64,000 nucleotides of DNA from Pseudoxanthomonas sp. J35 (GTDB lineage: Bacteria; Pseudomonadota; Gammaproteobacteria; Xanthomonadales; Xanthomonadaceae). The position numbers and the translations under genes were made by a program. The notes under the pieces are model-generated. The model was not told the origin of the DNA. It searched no databases and saw nothing but the letters and a program-made list of their open reading frames with translations. This document shows positions 1 to 8,336 of the stretch, piece by piece. The stretch is taken from the NCBI RefSeq assembly GCF_000513995.1, contig NZ_AZVB01000009.1, positions 1 through 64,000 of the forward strand. Direction: 5' to 3'. Within the stretch, counting starts at the first letter, position 1, and each line of letters begins with the position of its first letter.

Positions 1-231
1 CAGGCGCAGCCGTTGCACCCGCAGCTCCACCGACTCCTCGAACACCGGCAGGTCGCGGATCCGCCGCACCGCGCGGTCGTGGATCGCCGCCACGGGCTGG
101 CCGCAGCCGCTGCAGCAACGCCGCACGCCCTCCTGCGGATCAAGCTCGATCACCAGCCAGCGTTGGCCGCCGCGCGGCTCGCGATGCCAGCGGCTCACGC
201 CATATCCCGCCCAGCCTCCCAGCGGGAACAT
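1..231 (-). CDS. ISL3-family transposase, N-terminal fragment (runs off window)
   Basis: Reading leftward from ATG at 231, 77 residues are open to the window edge. The fragment has a zinc-finger-like cluster (Cys39, Cys40, Cys43), then HDR at 51-53 and RRIRDLP at 57-63. That order matches the N-terminal zinc-binding and helix-turn-helix part of ISL3-family transposases, which move a DNA element by a DDE mechanism. The catalytic domain lies outside the window, so I cannot tell whether the element is intact. The start is uncertain: a GTG at about 198 is also in frame and no good ribosome site precedes either. Confidence 0.75.
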   Translation of the reverse strand, partial: MFPLGGWAGYGVSRWHREPRGGQRWLVIELDPQEGVRRCCSGCGQPVAAIHDRAVRRIRDLPVFEESVELRVQRLRL

Positions 232-308
232 ACAATCCAACTCGGCCACGGCCGGCCCCAGTTTGTTGCTTCGACACCAGCAAGTCTGCCGGGTCGGCCG
301 TGCGCCTC

Positions 309-332
309 TCTCCCTCACTTGGGAGAAGAACC
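309..332. repeat. candidate terminal inverted repeat of the ISL3-type element
   Basis: Upstream of the transposase start the minus strand reads GGTTCTTCTCCCAAGTGAGG, which resembles ISL3-family termini (GG-C/T-TCTTC). It ends at 332 and is followed on the plus strand by TTTTTTGT (333-340), which would suit the AT-rich 8-bp target duplication typical of the family. The partner repeat lies outside the window. The stretch 341-494 holds no recognisable gene. Confidence 0.4.
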
Positions 333-494
333 TTTTTTGTGGCGACGCGCCGGCGGCGTGGCGGACGGGTCCGGGGCGGCATGCCGGTTTCGCCGGGACG
401 CACGCTGGCGACCCTTCACCGGGCGGCCGCCAGGGGTTCGTGCAGGAGCGATCGCGAAGAACGTCCGCGGGCAGGGCGCCCGCGGCCTGGCTGG

Positions 495-1877
495 TCAGCG
501 CGGCGAAGCGGTCGCCGTGGTGCCGGAGCTGCCGCGCTTGGCCGGGGCTTCCGGCTGTTCGGTGCTGCGCTCGACCATCAGGTTGTCGGCGCCGAACTCC
601 ACGTCCACGTCCAGCCAGCGTTCCGGCGGCAGGCCGAGGGCGCGGTCGAGGATGGTCGGCAGCAGGCCGCTGGGCAGCGAGCTCTCGCTGTTCCAGAGGA
701 TGGCGATGCCCAGGTCGCGGCCCGGCAGCATCGCGGTCATGCCGCGGTAGCCCTGCACCGCGCCGGCATGGAACACCAGCTCCTCGCCGGCGTAGTCGAA
801 CACGCGCCAGCCAAGCGCGTAGCTGGCCGCCTGCACGCGGTCGCGGCGCCAGCCGGAACGCAGCTCGCCCGGGGTCGACACCACCGGCGCGTGCAGCGTG
901 GCCAGCAGCGGCGCCGGCAGCACGTCCGGGCGATGGCCGGTATGGGCGAGCAGCCACTGCGCCATGTCGCTGATGCTGGCGTTGACGCCGGCCGCCGGCG
1001 GCAGGCGGTAGTAGGTGGGCTTGGGCCTCAGCGAGACCCAGCCGTTGCGGCTGCGCACGTGCGGGCGCGCCCAGCGCGGGCTGGATTCGATCCCGGCCAG
1101 GCCGAGGCTGGCGTCGTTCATGCCCAGCGGCTTGAACACGCGCCGCTGGACTTCCTGTTCGTAGAAATTGCCGGAGGCGGCGAAGACCACGTCGCCGATC
1201 AGGCTGAAGGCGACGTTCTGGTAGGCGTAGCACTCGCCCGGCGCGCAGGCCAGCTCGGCGCTGCCGAGCTTCTGCGAGACCGTGTAGTACTCGGCGTTGC
1301 CCTCGATGTCGCGGTCGAAGGCGTTGTGCGCCTTCAGGCCGACGCGGTGGCTGAGCAGGTCGGCGACCGTCACCTGGCGGGTGAGCTGCGGATCCTGCAG
1401 CTGGAAGCCGGGCACGTAGTCGGCCACGCGGCTGTCCCAGCGCAGGCTGCCGTCGTTGACCAGCAGGCCGGCCATGGTCCCGGCGAAGGCCTTGGACAGC
1501 GAGGCCAGGCGGAACACGGTGTGCGCGTCGACCGGCTGCGGGCGGACCACGTCGGTGACGCCGTAGCCGCGCGCGCTGAGGATGCGGCCCTCGTGCACGA
1601 TCGCCATCGCCAGGCCTGGCACGCGCTGGCCCTGGACCAGCTGTTCGGCCATCGCCTCGAACAGGGCGACATCGAAATCCGCCGCCAGCGGCTTGCGGGC
1701 GGTGGCGTCGTAGGTGCGATACGGAAGCGGCTGGGCCGGCGGCGGCAGCGCCCCCGGCGCAAGGGTAGGCGTGCGCGCGGTCGACGGCAGCGCCATGGCG
1801 AGCATCAGGGCGAGCGCACCCAAGGTCAGCGGTCGGATTCCCCGCGGCCGGTCCGGCCCCACGCGCCCGTCTTTCAT
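495..1877 (-). CDS. Serine hydrolase, beta-lactamase/esterase family (class C fold)
   Basis: 460 residues with a hydrophobic N-terminal export signal at about 18-35. The active-site motifs of the penicillin-binding-protein/beta-lactamase superfamily are visible: SLSK at 126-129 with nucleophile Ser126 and Lys129, YQN at 219-221, and an HAG triad near residue 370 in place of KTG. HAG or HTG is usual in class C-like esterases and D-aminopeptidases, so this is probably a periplasmic peptidase or esterase rather than a true resistance enzyme. The substrate cannot be deduced. It is divergent from lemA with a 79-bp gap. The C-terminal 30 residues are low complexity and may be disordered. Confidence 0.85.
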   Translation of the reverse strand: MKDGRVGPDRPRGIRPLTLGALALMLAMALPSTARTPTLAPGALPPPAQPLPYRTYDATARKPLAADFDVALFEAMAEQLVQGQRVPGLAMAIVHEGRILSARGYGVTDVVRPQPVDAHTVFRLASLSKAFAGTMAGLLVNDGSLRWDSRVADYVPGFQLQDPQLTRQVTVADLLSHRVGLKAHNAFDRDIEGNAEYYTVSQKLGSAELACAPGECYAYQNVAFSLIGDVVFAASGNFYEQEVQRRVFKPLGMNDASLGLAGIESSPRWARPHVRSRNGWVSLRPKPTYYRLPPAAGVNASISDMAQWLLAHTGHRPDVLPAPLLATLHAPVVSTPGELRSGWRRDRVQAASYALGWRVFDYAGEELVFHAGAVQGYRGMTAMLPGRDLGIAILWNSESSLPSGLLPTILDRALGLPPERWLDVDVEFGADNLMVERSTEQPEAPAKRGSSGTTATASPR

Positions 1878-1956
1878 GTATTTGATGCCTGTAAGCTACC
1901 GCTGCAACCGATTCTAGCGCCGGTTTCCGGGGAATGTACAAACCAGGAGAAGATGA

Positions 1957-2559
1957 ATGGGCACTATGTTGATCCTGTTGGTGTTTTTGGGTCTCGTCGT
2001 GGTCCTCGCCCTGTGGGCGGTGGGGGTCTACAACGGCCTGGTCACCAGCCGCAACGCGTGGAAGAACGCCTTCGCCCAGATCGACGTGCAGCTGCAGCGG
2101 CGCTTCGACCTGATCCCCAACCTGGTGGAGACCGCGCGCGCCTACATGGCCCATGAGCGCGAGACCCTCGAGGCGGTGGTCGCCGCGCGTTCGGCGGCGC
2201 AGGCCGGCCTGGCCGCGGCCAAGGCGCACCCGGGCGACGCGTCGGCGATGGCGGAACTGGCCTCCAGCCAGGGCCAGCTCAACGGCGTGCTCGGCCGCCT
2301 GCTGGCGGTGGCCGAGGCCTATCCGGACCTGAAGGCCAACCAGAACATGATGCAGCTCACCGAGGAGCTGTCCTCGACCGAGAACCGGGTGGCGTTCGCG
2401 CGCCAGGCCTACAACGACGCGGTGATGGCCTACAACAACAAGCGCGAGGTCTTCCCGTCGAGCGTGGTCGCCGGCATGTTCAACTTCGCCCCGGCGGCGC
2501 TGCTGGAGATCCCGGCGGACAAGACGCAGGTGCGCGAGGCGCCGAAGGTCCAGTTCTGA
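1957..2559 (+). CDS. lemA: LemA family protein
   Basis: 200 residues. A single N-terminal membrane anchor (about 3-25) is followed by the LemA helical domain, with the family segment F-D-L-I-P-N-L-V-E (about residues 49-57). LemA proteins are membrane-anchored helical bundles of uncertain biochemical role. The start at 1957 is chosen because AGGAG at 1945-1949 sits seven bases upstream; an out-of-frame ATG at 1953 is rejected. The gene precedes an M48 protease by 43 bp, a recurrent LemA/HtpX-type pairing that suggests a joint role in membrane protein quality control. A second, diverged LemA lipoprotein is at 33792-34433. Confidence 0.9.
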   Translation: MGTMLILLVFLGLVVVLALWAVGVYNGLVTSRNAWKNAFAQIDVQLQRRFDLIPNLVETARAYMAHERETLEAVVAARSAAQAGLAAAKAHPGDASAMAELASSQGQLNGVLGRLLAVAEAYPDLKANQNMMQLTEELSSTENRVAFARQAYNDAVMAYNNKREVFPSSVVAGMFNFAPAALLEIPADKTQVREAPKVQF

Positions 2560-2602
2560 CCGGCACGGACGGCCGACCAACCGGGACGTGGGGCAGGGGG
2601 CG

Positions 2603-4504
2603 ATGAACTTCTTCGAGCATCAGGCCGCGGCGCGCCGCGGCTCGGGGCGGCTGGTGCTGCTGTTCGCGGCGGCGGTGGTGGCGATCGTGCTGGCGGTGGA
2701 CCTGGTCACGCTGGTGCTGACCGGCAGCGTCGGCGCGACCGTGGCGGCGACCTTCGCCACGCTGGCGGTGATCGGGCTGGGATCGCTGTACCGGATCGCC
2801 TCGCTGCGCGGCGGCGGCGCGGTGGTCGCGGCGCAGATGGGCGGCACCTTCGTCCCGGAGGACACCCGCGACCCGTCGCTGCGCCGCCTGCGCAACGTGG
2901 TGGAGGAGATCGCGATCGCTTCCGGCGTGCCGGTGCCGGCGCTGTTCGTGCTGGAGAACGAGGCCGGCATCAACGCCTTCGCCGCCGGCTACGGCACTTC
3001 CGACGCGGCCATCGCGGTGACCCGCGGCGCGCTGGACCGGCTCAACCGCGACGAGCTGCAGGGCGTGATCGCGCACGAGTTCAGCCATGTGCTCAACGGC
3101 GACATGCGCCTGAACATCCGCCTGATCGGCCTGCTGTTCGGCATCCTCATGCTCAGCCTGATCGGCCAGCGCATCCTGGTCTACGGGCGCCTGGGCCGCT
3201 CGCGCGACGCCACCCCGCTGCTGGTGGCGGCGCTGGTGGCGATGGTGGTCGGCAGCATCGGCGTGTTCTTCGGGCGCATGATCAAGGCCGGCGTCAGCCG
3301 CCAGCGCGAGTACCTGGCCGATGCCTCGGCGGTGCAGTTCACCCGCCAGACCCGCGGCCTGGCCGGCGCGCTGAAGAAGATCGGCGGGCTGCAGTCCGGA
3401 TCGGCGCTGCAGGACCGCGCCGACGCCGAGGAGGTCAGCCACATGCTGTTCGGCCCGGGCGCGGCGCTGTCCGGGCTGTTCGCCACCCATCCGCCGCTGG
3501 TCGAGCGGATCCGCCGCCTCGAGCCGACCTTCGACGCCAGCCAGCTGCAGCAGCTGCAGGCGCGCTGGAAGATGGCGCCGCCCGACGGCCTGGCCGAGGA
3601 CGTGGCGCTGGGCCTGGCCGCGCGCGACGCCCAGGCCGGCGGTCCGCCGCCGCTGCCGCCGGCCGACGCCCAGCTGGTCGTCACCCCGCCGATGGTCGCC
3701 GGCCAGGTCGCGACGCCGGCCGAGGACGACTACCAGCGTGCCCACGACCTGGTGGAGGGCCTGCCGCCCGAACTGCGCGAGCTGGCGCGCCAGCGCGGCG
3801 CGGCGATGCCGCTGCTGCTGGGCATGCTGCTGGACGCCGACCCGGCCGTGGCCGCGCGCCAGCGCACCGAGATCGCCGCGCGCTGCGGCGCCGAACTGGC
3901 GCAGCAGGCCTTCGACCTGCGCGACCTCCACCTGCGCGGCCTGCACCCCTCGCTGCGCCTGCCGCTGGCTTCGCTGGCCTTCCCGGTACTGCGCCAGCGC
4001 CCGCGGCCGGAGCTGGACGCCTTCCTCGACGCGATCGAGGCGATGGTCCATGCCGACGGCCGCGTGTCGGTGTTCGAGTACTGCCTGTCCAAGCTGCTGC
4101 AGGTGCAGGTGCGCGAGGCGCTGGATCCGTCGCGCCACGCCCGCTTCGGCCGCAGCAAGGCGCCGGGCGTGCGCCAGGAATTCGCCACCCTGCTGGCGGC
4201 GGTCGCCGAGGCCGGGCATCCGGGCAAGCCGATGGACGCGCAGCGCGCCTACCTGGCCGGCCTGCAGCGGGTGCTGCCGCGCGACCACCTGCCGTACACG
4301 CCGCCGGCCGAGGGCGTGCGCGCGCTGGACGCGGTGTGGGAGCCGCTGGACGCGCTGGCGCCGCCTGCCAAGCAGGTGCTGGTGGAAGCGCTGGTCGACG
4401 CGGTCTCGCACGACCGCCGGGTCAGCGTGGCCGAGGCCGAGCTGCTGCGCACGGTGTGCGCGCTGCTGCACTGCCCGCTGCCGGCGATGCTGGAGCGGGC
4501 GTAG
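2603..4504 (+). CDS. M48 family zinc metalloprotease with C-terminal TerB-like region
   Basis: 633 residues from ATG 2603, which follows a GGGGG ribosome site; GTG at 2588 is a weaker alternative. Two N-terminal membrane segments (about 17-40 and 44-62) are followed by the protease domain with HEFSH at 158-162 (zinc ligands His158 and His162, catalytic Glu159), two further hydrophobic segments (about 171-190 and 205-225) and a probable third ligand in the REYLAD segment. A proline-rich linker (about 345-365) leads to an extra 250-residue cytoplasmic region with two acidic-helix stretches resembling TerB domains (D-G-R-V-S-V and D-R-R-V-S-V-A-E-A-E). This makes it twice the length of HtpX. It is likely cotranscribed with lemA. 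Confidence 0.85.
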   Translation: MNFFEHQAAARRGSGRLVLLFAAAVVAIVLAVDLVTLVLTGSVGATVAATFATLAVIGLGSLYRIASLRGGGAVVAAQMGGTFVPEDTRDPSLRRLRNVVEEIAIASGVPVPALFVLENEAGINAFAAGYGTSDAAIAVTRGALDRLNRDELQGVIAHEFSHVLNGDMRLNIRLIGLLFGILMLSLIGQRILVYGRLGRSRDATPLLVAALVAMVVGSIGVFFGRMIKAGVSRQREYLADASAVQFTRQTRGLAGALKKIGGLQSGSALQDRADAEEVSHMLFGPGAALSGLFATHPPLVERIRRLEPTFDASQLQQLQARWKMAPPDGLAEDVALGLAARDAQAGGPPPLPPADAQLVVTPPMVAGQVATPAEDDYQRAHDLVEGLPPELRELARQRGAAMPLLLGMLLDADPAVAARQRTEIAARCGAELAQQAFDLRDLHLRGLHPSLRLPLASLAFPVLRQRPRPELDAFLDAIEAMVHADGRVSVFEYCLSKLLQVQVREALDPSRHARFGRSKAPGVRQEFATLLAAVAEAGHPGKPMDAQRAYLAGLQRVLPRDHLPYTPPAEGVRALDAVWEPLDALAPPAKQVLVEALVDAVSHDRRVSVAEAELLRTVCALLHCPLPAMLERA

Positions 4505-4552
4505 GAGCCCGCGGGCGTCCACCGCGCCGGCGGTGGATGCGACGGCCGCCGT

Positions 4553-6190
4553 CTACGCGGCAGGTACGGCGAGCTGCGGCGGCGAGGCCGGGTCCGAGGC
4601 GATGGCCGGCACGCGCCCGCGCACGATGTCCGCCGCGCGTTCGGCCATCGCGATCACCGGCGCGTTGGTGTTGCCGCCGACCAGGGTCGGCATCACCGAG
4701 GCGTCGACCACGCGCAGTCCGTCCACACCGCGCACGCGCAGCTGCGGATCGACCACGGCGTGGTCGTCCACGCCCATGCGGCAGGTGCCGACCGGGTGGT
4801 AGATGGTCTCGGCCTTGGCGCGGACGAACTCGGCCAGGCCGGCGTCGTCCAGGTCCTCGCGCGCCGGGTGGATCGGCGCGCCGCGGTAGCGGTCGAACGC
4901 CGGTTGCGCCAGCAACTCGCGTGACAGCTTCGCGCACTCGGCCATCATGCGCAGGTCGAAGCCTCCAGGGTCGCTCAGGTAGTTGGCCTCGATCCGCGGC
5001 GCGCTGCGTGGATCGGCGTCGCGCAGGGCGATGCGGCCGCGGCTGCGCGGGCGCAGGAAGCAGGCGTGCACGGTCATGCCGTCGCCTTGCAGGCGGTTGC
5101 GGCCGTGGTCGTCGAGCATCGCCGGGACGAAGTGGAACTGCACGTCGGGGCGGTCGTCCGGCGCCAGCGCGGAGCGGACGAAGCCGCCGGCCTCGGCGAT
5201 GTTGCTGCTGCCGGCGCCGCGGCGCCCGCGCAGGAAGTAGTCGAAGGCGATCTTCAGCTCGCTGGCGCGGTCGTAGCTGAGGCCGGGCGGGCAGTGGTAC
5301 AGGGTGCAGATGTCCAGGTGGTCCTGCAGGTTGGCGCCGACGCCCGGCAGGTCGGCGTGCACCTGGATGCCGTGGCCGCGCAGCTGCGCCGCCGGGCCGA
5401 TGCCGGAGAGCATCAGCAGCTGCGGCGAGTTGATCGCGCCGGCGCTGAGCAGGATCTCGCCGGCGGCCCCGGCGCGGTGCAGGCGGCGCCCGGTGGCGTA
5501 CTCGACCGCGGTGGCGCGGCCGTGTTCGACCACGATCCGCCGCACCAGCGCGCCGGTGGCCACGTGCAGGTTCGGCCGCGCGCGCGCCGGCGCCAGGTAG
5601 GCGACCGCGGCCGAGCAACGCGCGCCGTCGCGCTGGGTCACCTGGTAGAAGCCGAAGCCGTCCTGGCGTGGGCCGTTGAAGTCGTCGTTGCGGCCCCAGC
5701 CGGCCTGCACGCCGGCCTCGACGAAGGCTTCCGAGAGCGGGTTGCGGTGACGCAGGTCGGAGACCCGCAGCGGGCCGCCGGTGCCGTGCAGCGGCGAGGC
5801 GCCGCGCGCGTTGTCTTCGGCGCGCAGGAAGTACGGCAGCAGCGCGTCCCAACTCCAGCCGGCCGCGCCGGCCCGCTCCCATTCGTCGTAGTCGCCGGGG
5901 ACGCCGCGGGTGTAGCACATCGCGTTGATCGAGCTGCAGCCGCCGAGCACCTTGCCGCGCGGCCACCACAGGCGGCGCCCGTGCAGCTGCGGCTCCGGCT
6001 CGGTGCTGTAGTTCCAGTTCACCGTGCGGTTGTTGGCCAGGCGGCCGAGGCCGGCGGGCATGTGGATCATCGGGTTCCAGTCGCGCGGCCCGGCTTCCAG
6101 CAGCAGCACCCGGCAGGCCGGGTCCTTGCTCAGCCGTGCGGCCAGCACGCAGCCGGCCGATCCGGCTCCGATCACGATGAAGTCGTACAT
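4553..6190 (-). CDS. GMC family FAD-dependent oxidoreductase (choline/alcohol dehydrogenase type)
   Basis: 545 residues from ATG 6190, preceded by GGGGGA, so the longer in-frame extension upstream is rejected. The N-terminal dinucleotide-binding motif GAGSAG follows the first beta strand (V-I-G-A-G-S-A-G). Other family marks are GGCSSINAM near residue 90, the C-terminal HPVGTCRMG with the catalytic His, and the GNTNAP block near the end. Family members oxidise alcohols or choline to aldehydes with flavin. BetA, AlkJ and polyethylene-glycol dehydrogenases are close in sequence and I cannot tell them apart. No betB or betI is adjacent, so an alcohol dehydrogenase role is somewhat more likely than glycine betaine synthesis. 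Confidence 0.88.
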   Translation of the reverse strand: MYDFIVIGAGSAGCVLAARLSKDPACRVLLLEAGPRDWNPMIHMPAGLGRLANNRTVNWNYSTEPEPQLHGRRLWWPRGKVLGGCSSINAMCYTRGVPGDYDEWERAGAAGWSWDALLPYFLRAEDNARGASPLHGTGGPLRVSDLRHRNPLSEAFVEAGVQAGWGRNDDFNGPRQDGFGFYQVTQRDGARCSAAVAYLAPARARPNLHVATGALVRRIVVEHGRATAVEYATGRRLHRAGAAGEILLSAGAINSPQLLMLSGIGPAAQLRGHGIQVHADLPGVGANLQDHLDICTLYHCPPGLSYDRASELKIAFDYFLRGRRGAGSSNIAEAGGFVRSALAPDDRPDVQFHFVPAMLDDHGRNRLQGDGMTVHACFLRPRSRGRIALRDADPRSAPRIEANYLSDPGGFDLRMMAECAKLSRELLAQPAFDRYRGAPIHPAREDLDDAGLAEFVRAKAETIYHPVGTCRMGVDDHAVVDPQLRVRGVDGLRVVDASVMPTLVGGNTNAPVIAMAERAADIVRGRVPAIASDPASPPQLAVPAA

Positions 6191-6366
6191 GGATCCCCCG
6201 TCGTCCGCCGCCATCGCGGCACCGGGATGCTGTGGGCAGGCGGCGCATGCACGCAAGGCCCCCGGGCGTACGGCGCGGGGCGCTCTGGCGATGTTGCGCT
6301 GCATCGTATACTTCGAGCCAAGGACGGACCGTGTGGGCCGGCCGGTTCTACACCCCGGGAACGCCC

Positions 6367-7731
6367 ATGACCCCTGCAGACACGGCGCCCAGCCGCCTCG
6401 GCCGTCTCCGCTCGGCGATGTCCGAATCGCCGCCGCTGGTCTGGGCGTTCGTGTACTTCTTCTGCCTGCTCAGCGGCTACTACGTGCTGCGCCCGGTGCG
6501 CGAGGCGATGGGCGCCTCGGCCGACGTGGAGGCGATCTTCCCGCCGGCGATGATCGGCTTCTTCGCCGAACGCGGCATCGCCCTGCGCGAGTTCACCCTG
6601 CAGGTACTGTTCACCTGCACCTTCCTGATCATGCTGGCGCTGCAGCCGGTGTACGGCTGGCTGGTCAGCCGCTTCCCGCGGCGGGTGTTCCTGCCGGTGG
6701 TGTACGGCTTCTTCATCGCCACCCTGCTGGGCTTCTACGTGCTGTTCGACAGCGGCGTGCCGGGGCGGGGCATGGCCTTCTTCCTCTGGATCACGGTGTT
6801 CAACCTGTTCGCGGTGGCCGTGTTCTGGAGTTTCATGGCCGACGTTTTCAGCAACGCCGAGGCGCGCGCCTACTACGGCTACATCGGCGCGGCCGGCACC
6901 CTGGGCGCCTTCCTCGGGCCGATCCTCACCCGCAGCCTGGTCGAGCGGGTCGGCATCGCCAACCTGATGCTGGTGTCGGCCGGGTTCCTGGCCATGTGCG
7001 TGGTCTGCCTGCTGCGGCTGCGGCTGTGGGCGGTGGCCCGCGAGCAGGCGCGCGGCGTGGCCAGCGGCGAGGTGCCGATGGGCGGCGAGGTGCTGGCCGG
7101 GCTCAAGCTGGTCCTGCGCGAGCCGCTGCTGCGCTGGATGGCGCTGATGGTGGTCGGCGGCGTCGGCGTGGGCACGCTGCTGTACAACGAGCAGGCGGCG
7201 ATCGTGCGCCGCGCCTACAGCGACCCGGCCGCGGCCACCGCGTTCTACGCGACCCTGGACCTGGCGGTGAACGCGCTGACCCTGGTGGTGCAGCTGCTGG
7301 TCACCCGCGGCCTGATGTCGCGCTTCGGCATCGCCCCGGCGCTGCTGATCCCCGGCTGCGCGATCATCGTCGGCTTCTCGGTGCTGGCCGCCTCGCCGCT
7401 GCCGCTGATCGTGGCGGTGGTGCAGGTGGTGACCCGCGCCAGCGAGTTCTCCCTGGCCAAGCCGGCGCGCGAGACGATCTATACCCGGGTCGGCCGCGAG
7501 TGGCGCTACAAGGCCGGCGCGGCCATCGATACGGTGATCTACCGCGGCGCCGACCTGAGCTTCGTCTGGCTGCACAAGCCGCTGTCGCTGATCGGTTCCA
7601 GCGCGGTGTTCGGCGCCGGCGCGCTGGTCGCCGCCGCGATGACCTTCTCCGCGTTGCGGCTGCTGCGCCAGGAGAAGAAGCTGCCCGACGAGCGCGGCGC
7701 GGCGGTGCCGGCGGCCGACGCGGCCGCCTGA
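6367..7731 (+). CDS. Polytopic carrier, ATP/ADP antiporter-like (NTP/NDP exchanger or MFS)
   Basis: 454 residues from ATG 6367; the extra 45 residues upstream are not protein-like. About 11-12 hydrophobic segments are visible. The N-terminal stretch Y-Y-V-L-R-P-V-R-E (about 38-46) and the S-F-M-A-D-V-F segment are typical of proteins annotated as MFS transporters that belong to the AAA (ATP:ADP antiporter) superfamily. True Tlc translocases occur in obligate intracellular bacteria; free-living bacteria carry homologues of unknown substrate. It is divergent from the GMC oxidoreductase, with a TATACT -10-like box at 6306-6311. Substrate unknown. Confidence 0.75.
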   Translation: MTPADTAPSRLGRLRSAMSESPPLVWAFVYFFCLLSGYYVLRPVREAMGASADVEAIFPPAMIGFFAERGIALREFTLQVLFTCTFLIMLALQPVYGWLVSRFPRRVFLPVVYGFFIATLLGFYVLFDSGVPGRGMAFFLWITVFNLFAVAVFWSFMADVFSNAEARAYYGYIGAAGTLGAFLGPILTRSLVERVGIANLMLVSAGFLAMCVVCLLRLRLWAVAREQARGVASGEVPMGGEVLAGLKLVLREPLLRWMALMVVGGVGVGTLLYNEQAAIVRRAYSDPAAATAFYATLDLAVNALTLVVQLLVTRGLMSRFGIAPALLIPGCAIIVGFSVLAASPLPLIVAVVQVVTRASEFSLAKPARETIYTRVGREWRYKAGAAIDTVIYRGADLSFVWLHKPLSLIGSSAVFGAGALVAAAMTFSALRLLRQEKKLPDERGAAVPAADAAA

Positions 7732-7750
7732 ACGGGCAGCCTCCCGCCCG

Positions 7751-8245
7751 TTACCGGCGGGACGCGACGGCCGGTCGCGCCGGCTTCGGCGAGATCCACA
7801 TCATCACCCGCGCGCGGAACACCACCTCGCCGGCCGGGTTGCGCGCCTCCACCGCCACCGGCAGCTCGTAGGCCTCGCCGGCCTCGACCAGCGCGCCTTC
7901 CGGGGTGGCGGTGGCATGGATGCTGCCCACGGCCTTCTTCAGGTACTCCACCGTCATCCCGCGCGGGATCCAGCGCATCGAAGCCGGCACGGTGGCGTCG
8001 GTCATCACCCCGGCGACCAGTTCGGCCAGGTTGCACAGCGCGATGGCGTGGACCGTGCCGAGGTGGTTGGTGACCTTGCGGCGGTGCCCGATCGTCGCCT
8101 CGCAGCGGCCCGGTTCGAGCACGGTGATGCGCGGGGCGATGGTGGCGAAGTAGGGCGCCTTGAAGCAGACCGCGCGCGAGAACAGCCAGCCTCCGGCCGG
8201 CCAGCGCTGCATGCGGCGCCAGGTGTCGAGCAGGCGGTTGGACAT
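7751..8245 (-). CDS. Hotdog-fold protein, DUF4442 / acyl-CoA thioesterase-like
   Basis: 164 residues. The central segment T-N-H-L-G-T-V-H-A-I-A (about 58-68) is the hotdog-fold region that binds acyl thioesters in PaaI/DUF4442 proteins, and a C-terminal strand carries A-R-V-M-M-W-I. Such proteins usually hydrolyse or bind acyl-CoA. It lies downstream of fadE on the same strand, 91 bp after its stop with a hairpin between them, so it may share fatty-acid metabolism without being in the same transcript. It is convergent with the carrier gene, 19 bp away. Confidence 0.75.
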   Translation of the reverse strand: MSNRLLDTWRRMQRWPAGGWLFSRAVCFKAPYFATIAPRITVLEPGRCEATIGHRRKVTNHLGTVHAIALCNLAELVAGVMTDATVPASMRWIPRGMTVEYLKKAVGSIHATATPEGALVEAGEAYELPVAVEARNPAGEVVFRARVMMWISPKPARPAVASRR

Positions 8246-8279
8246 CGGTTCGCTCCTGTTGCGTGGGTCCGGATATGCG

Positions 8280-8305
8280 GACGGCGGGCCCGGGGGCCCG
8301 CCGTC
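8280..8305 (-). terminator. hairpin between fadE and the hotdog gene
   Basis: Perfect 11-bp stem GACGGCGGGCC / GGCCCGCCGTC with a four-base loop. There is no long T run, so it may be a weak terminator or a transcript stabiliser at the fadE 3' end. Confidence 0.5.
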
Positions 8306-8336
8306 GTTGGTGTCGCTCTGCCGGTGTCGCGGCGGA

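Noticed and set aside
495-1877. Resistance beta-lactamase
   Set aside because: The HAG triad and overall pattern fit class C-like esterases and peptidases at least as well; no ampR-type regulator is adjacent.
4553-6190. Glycine betaine synthesis (betA) locus
   Set aside because: No betB, betI or choline transporter is adjacent, so only the GMC family is supported.
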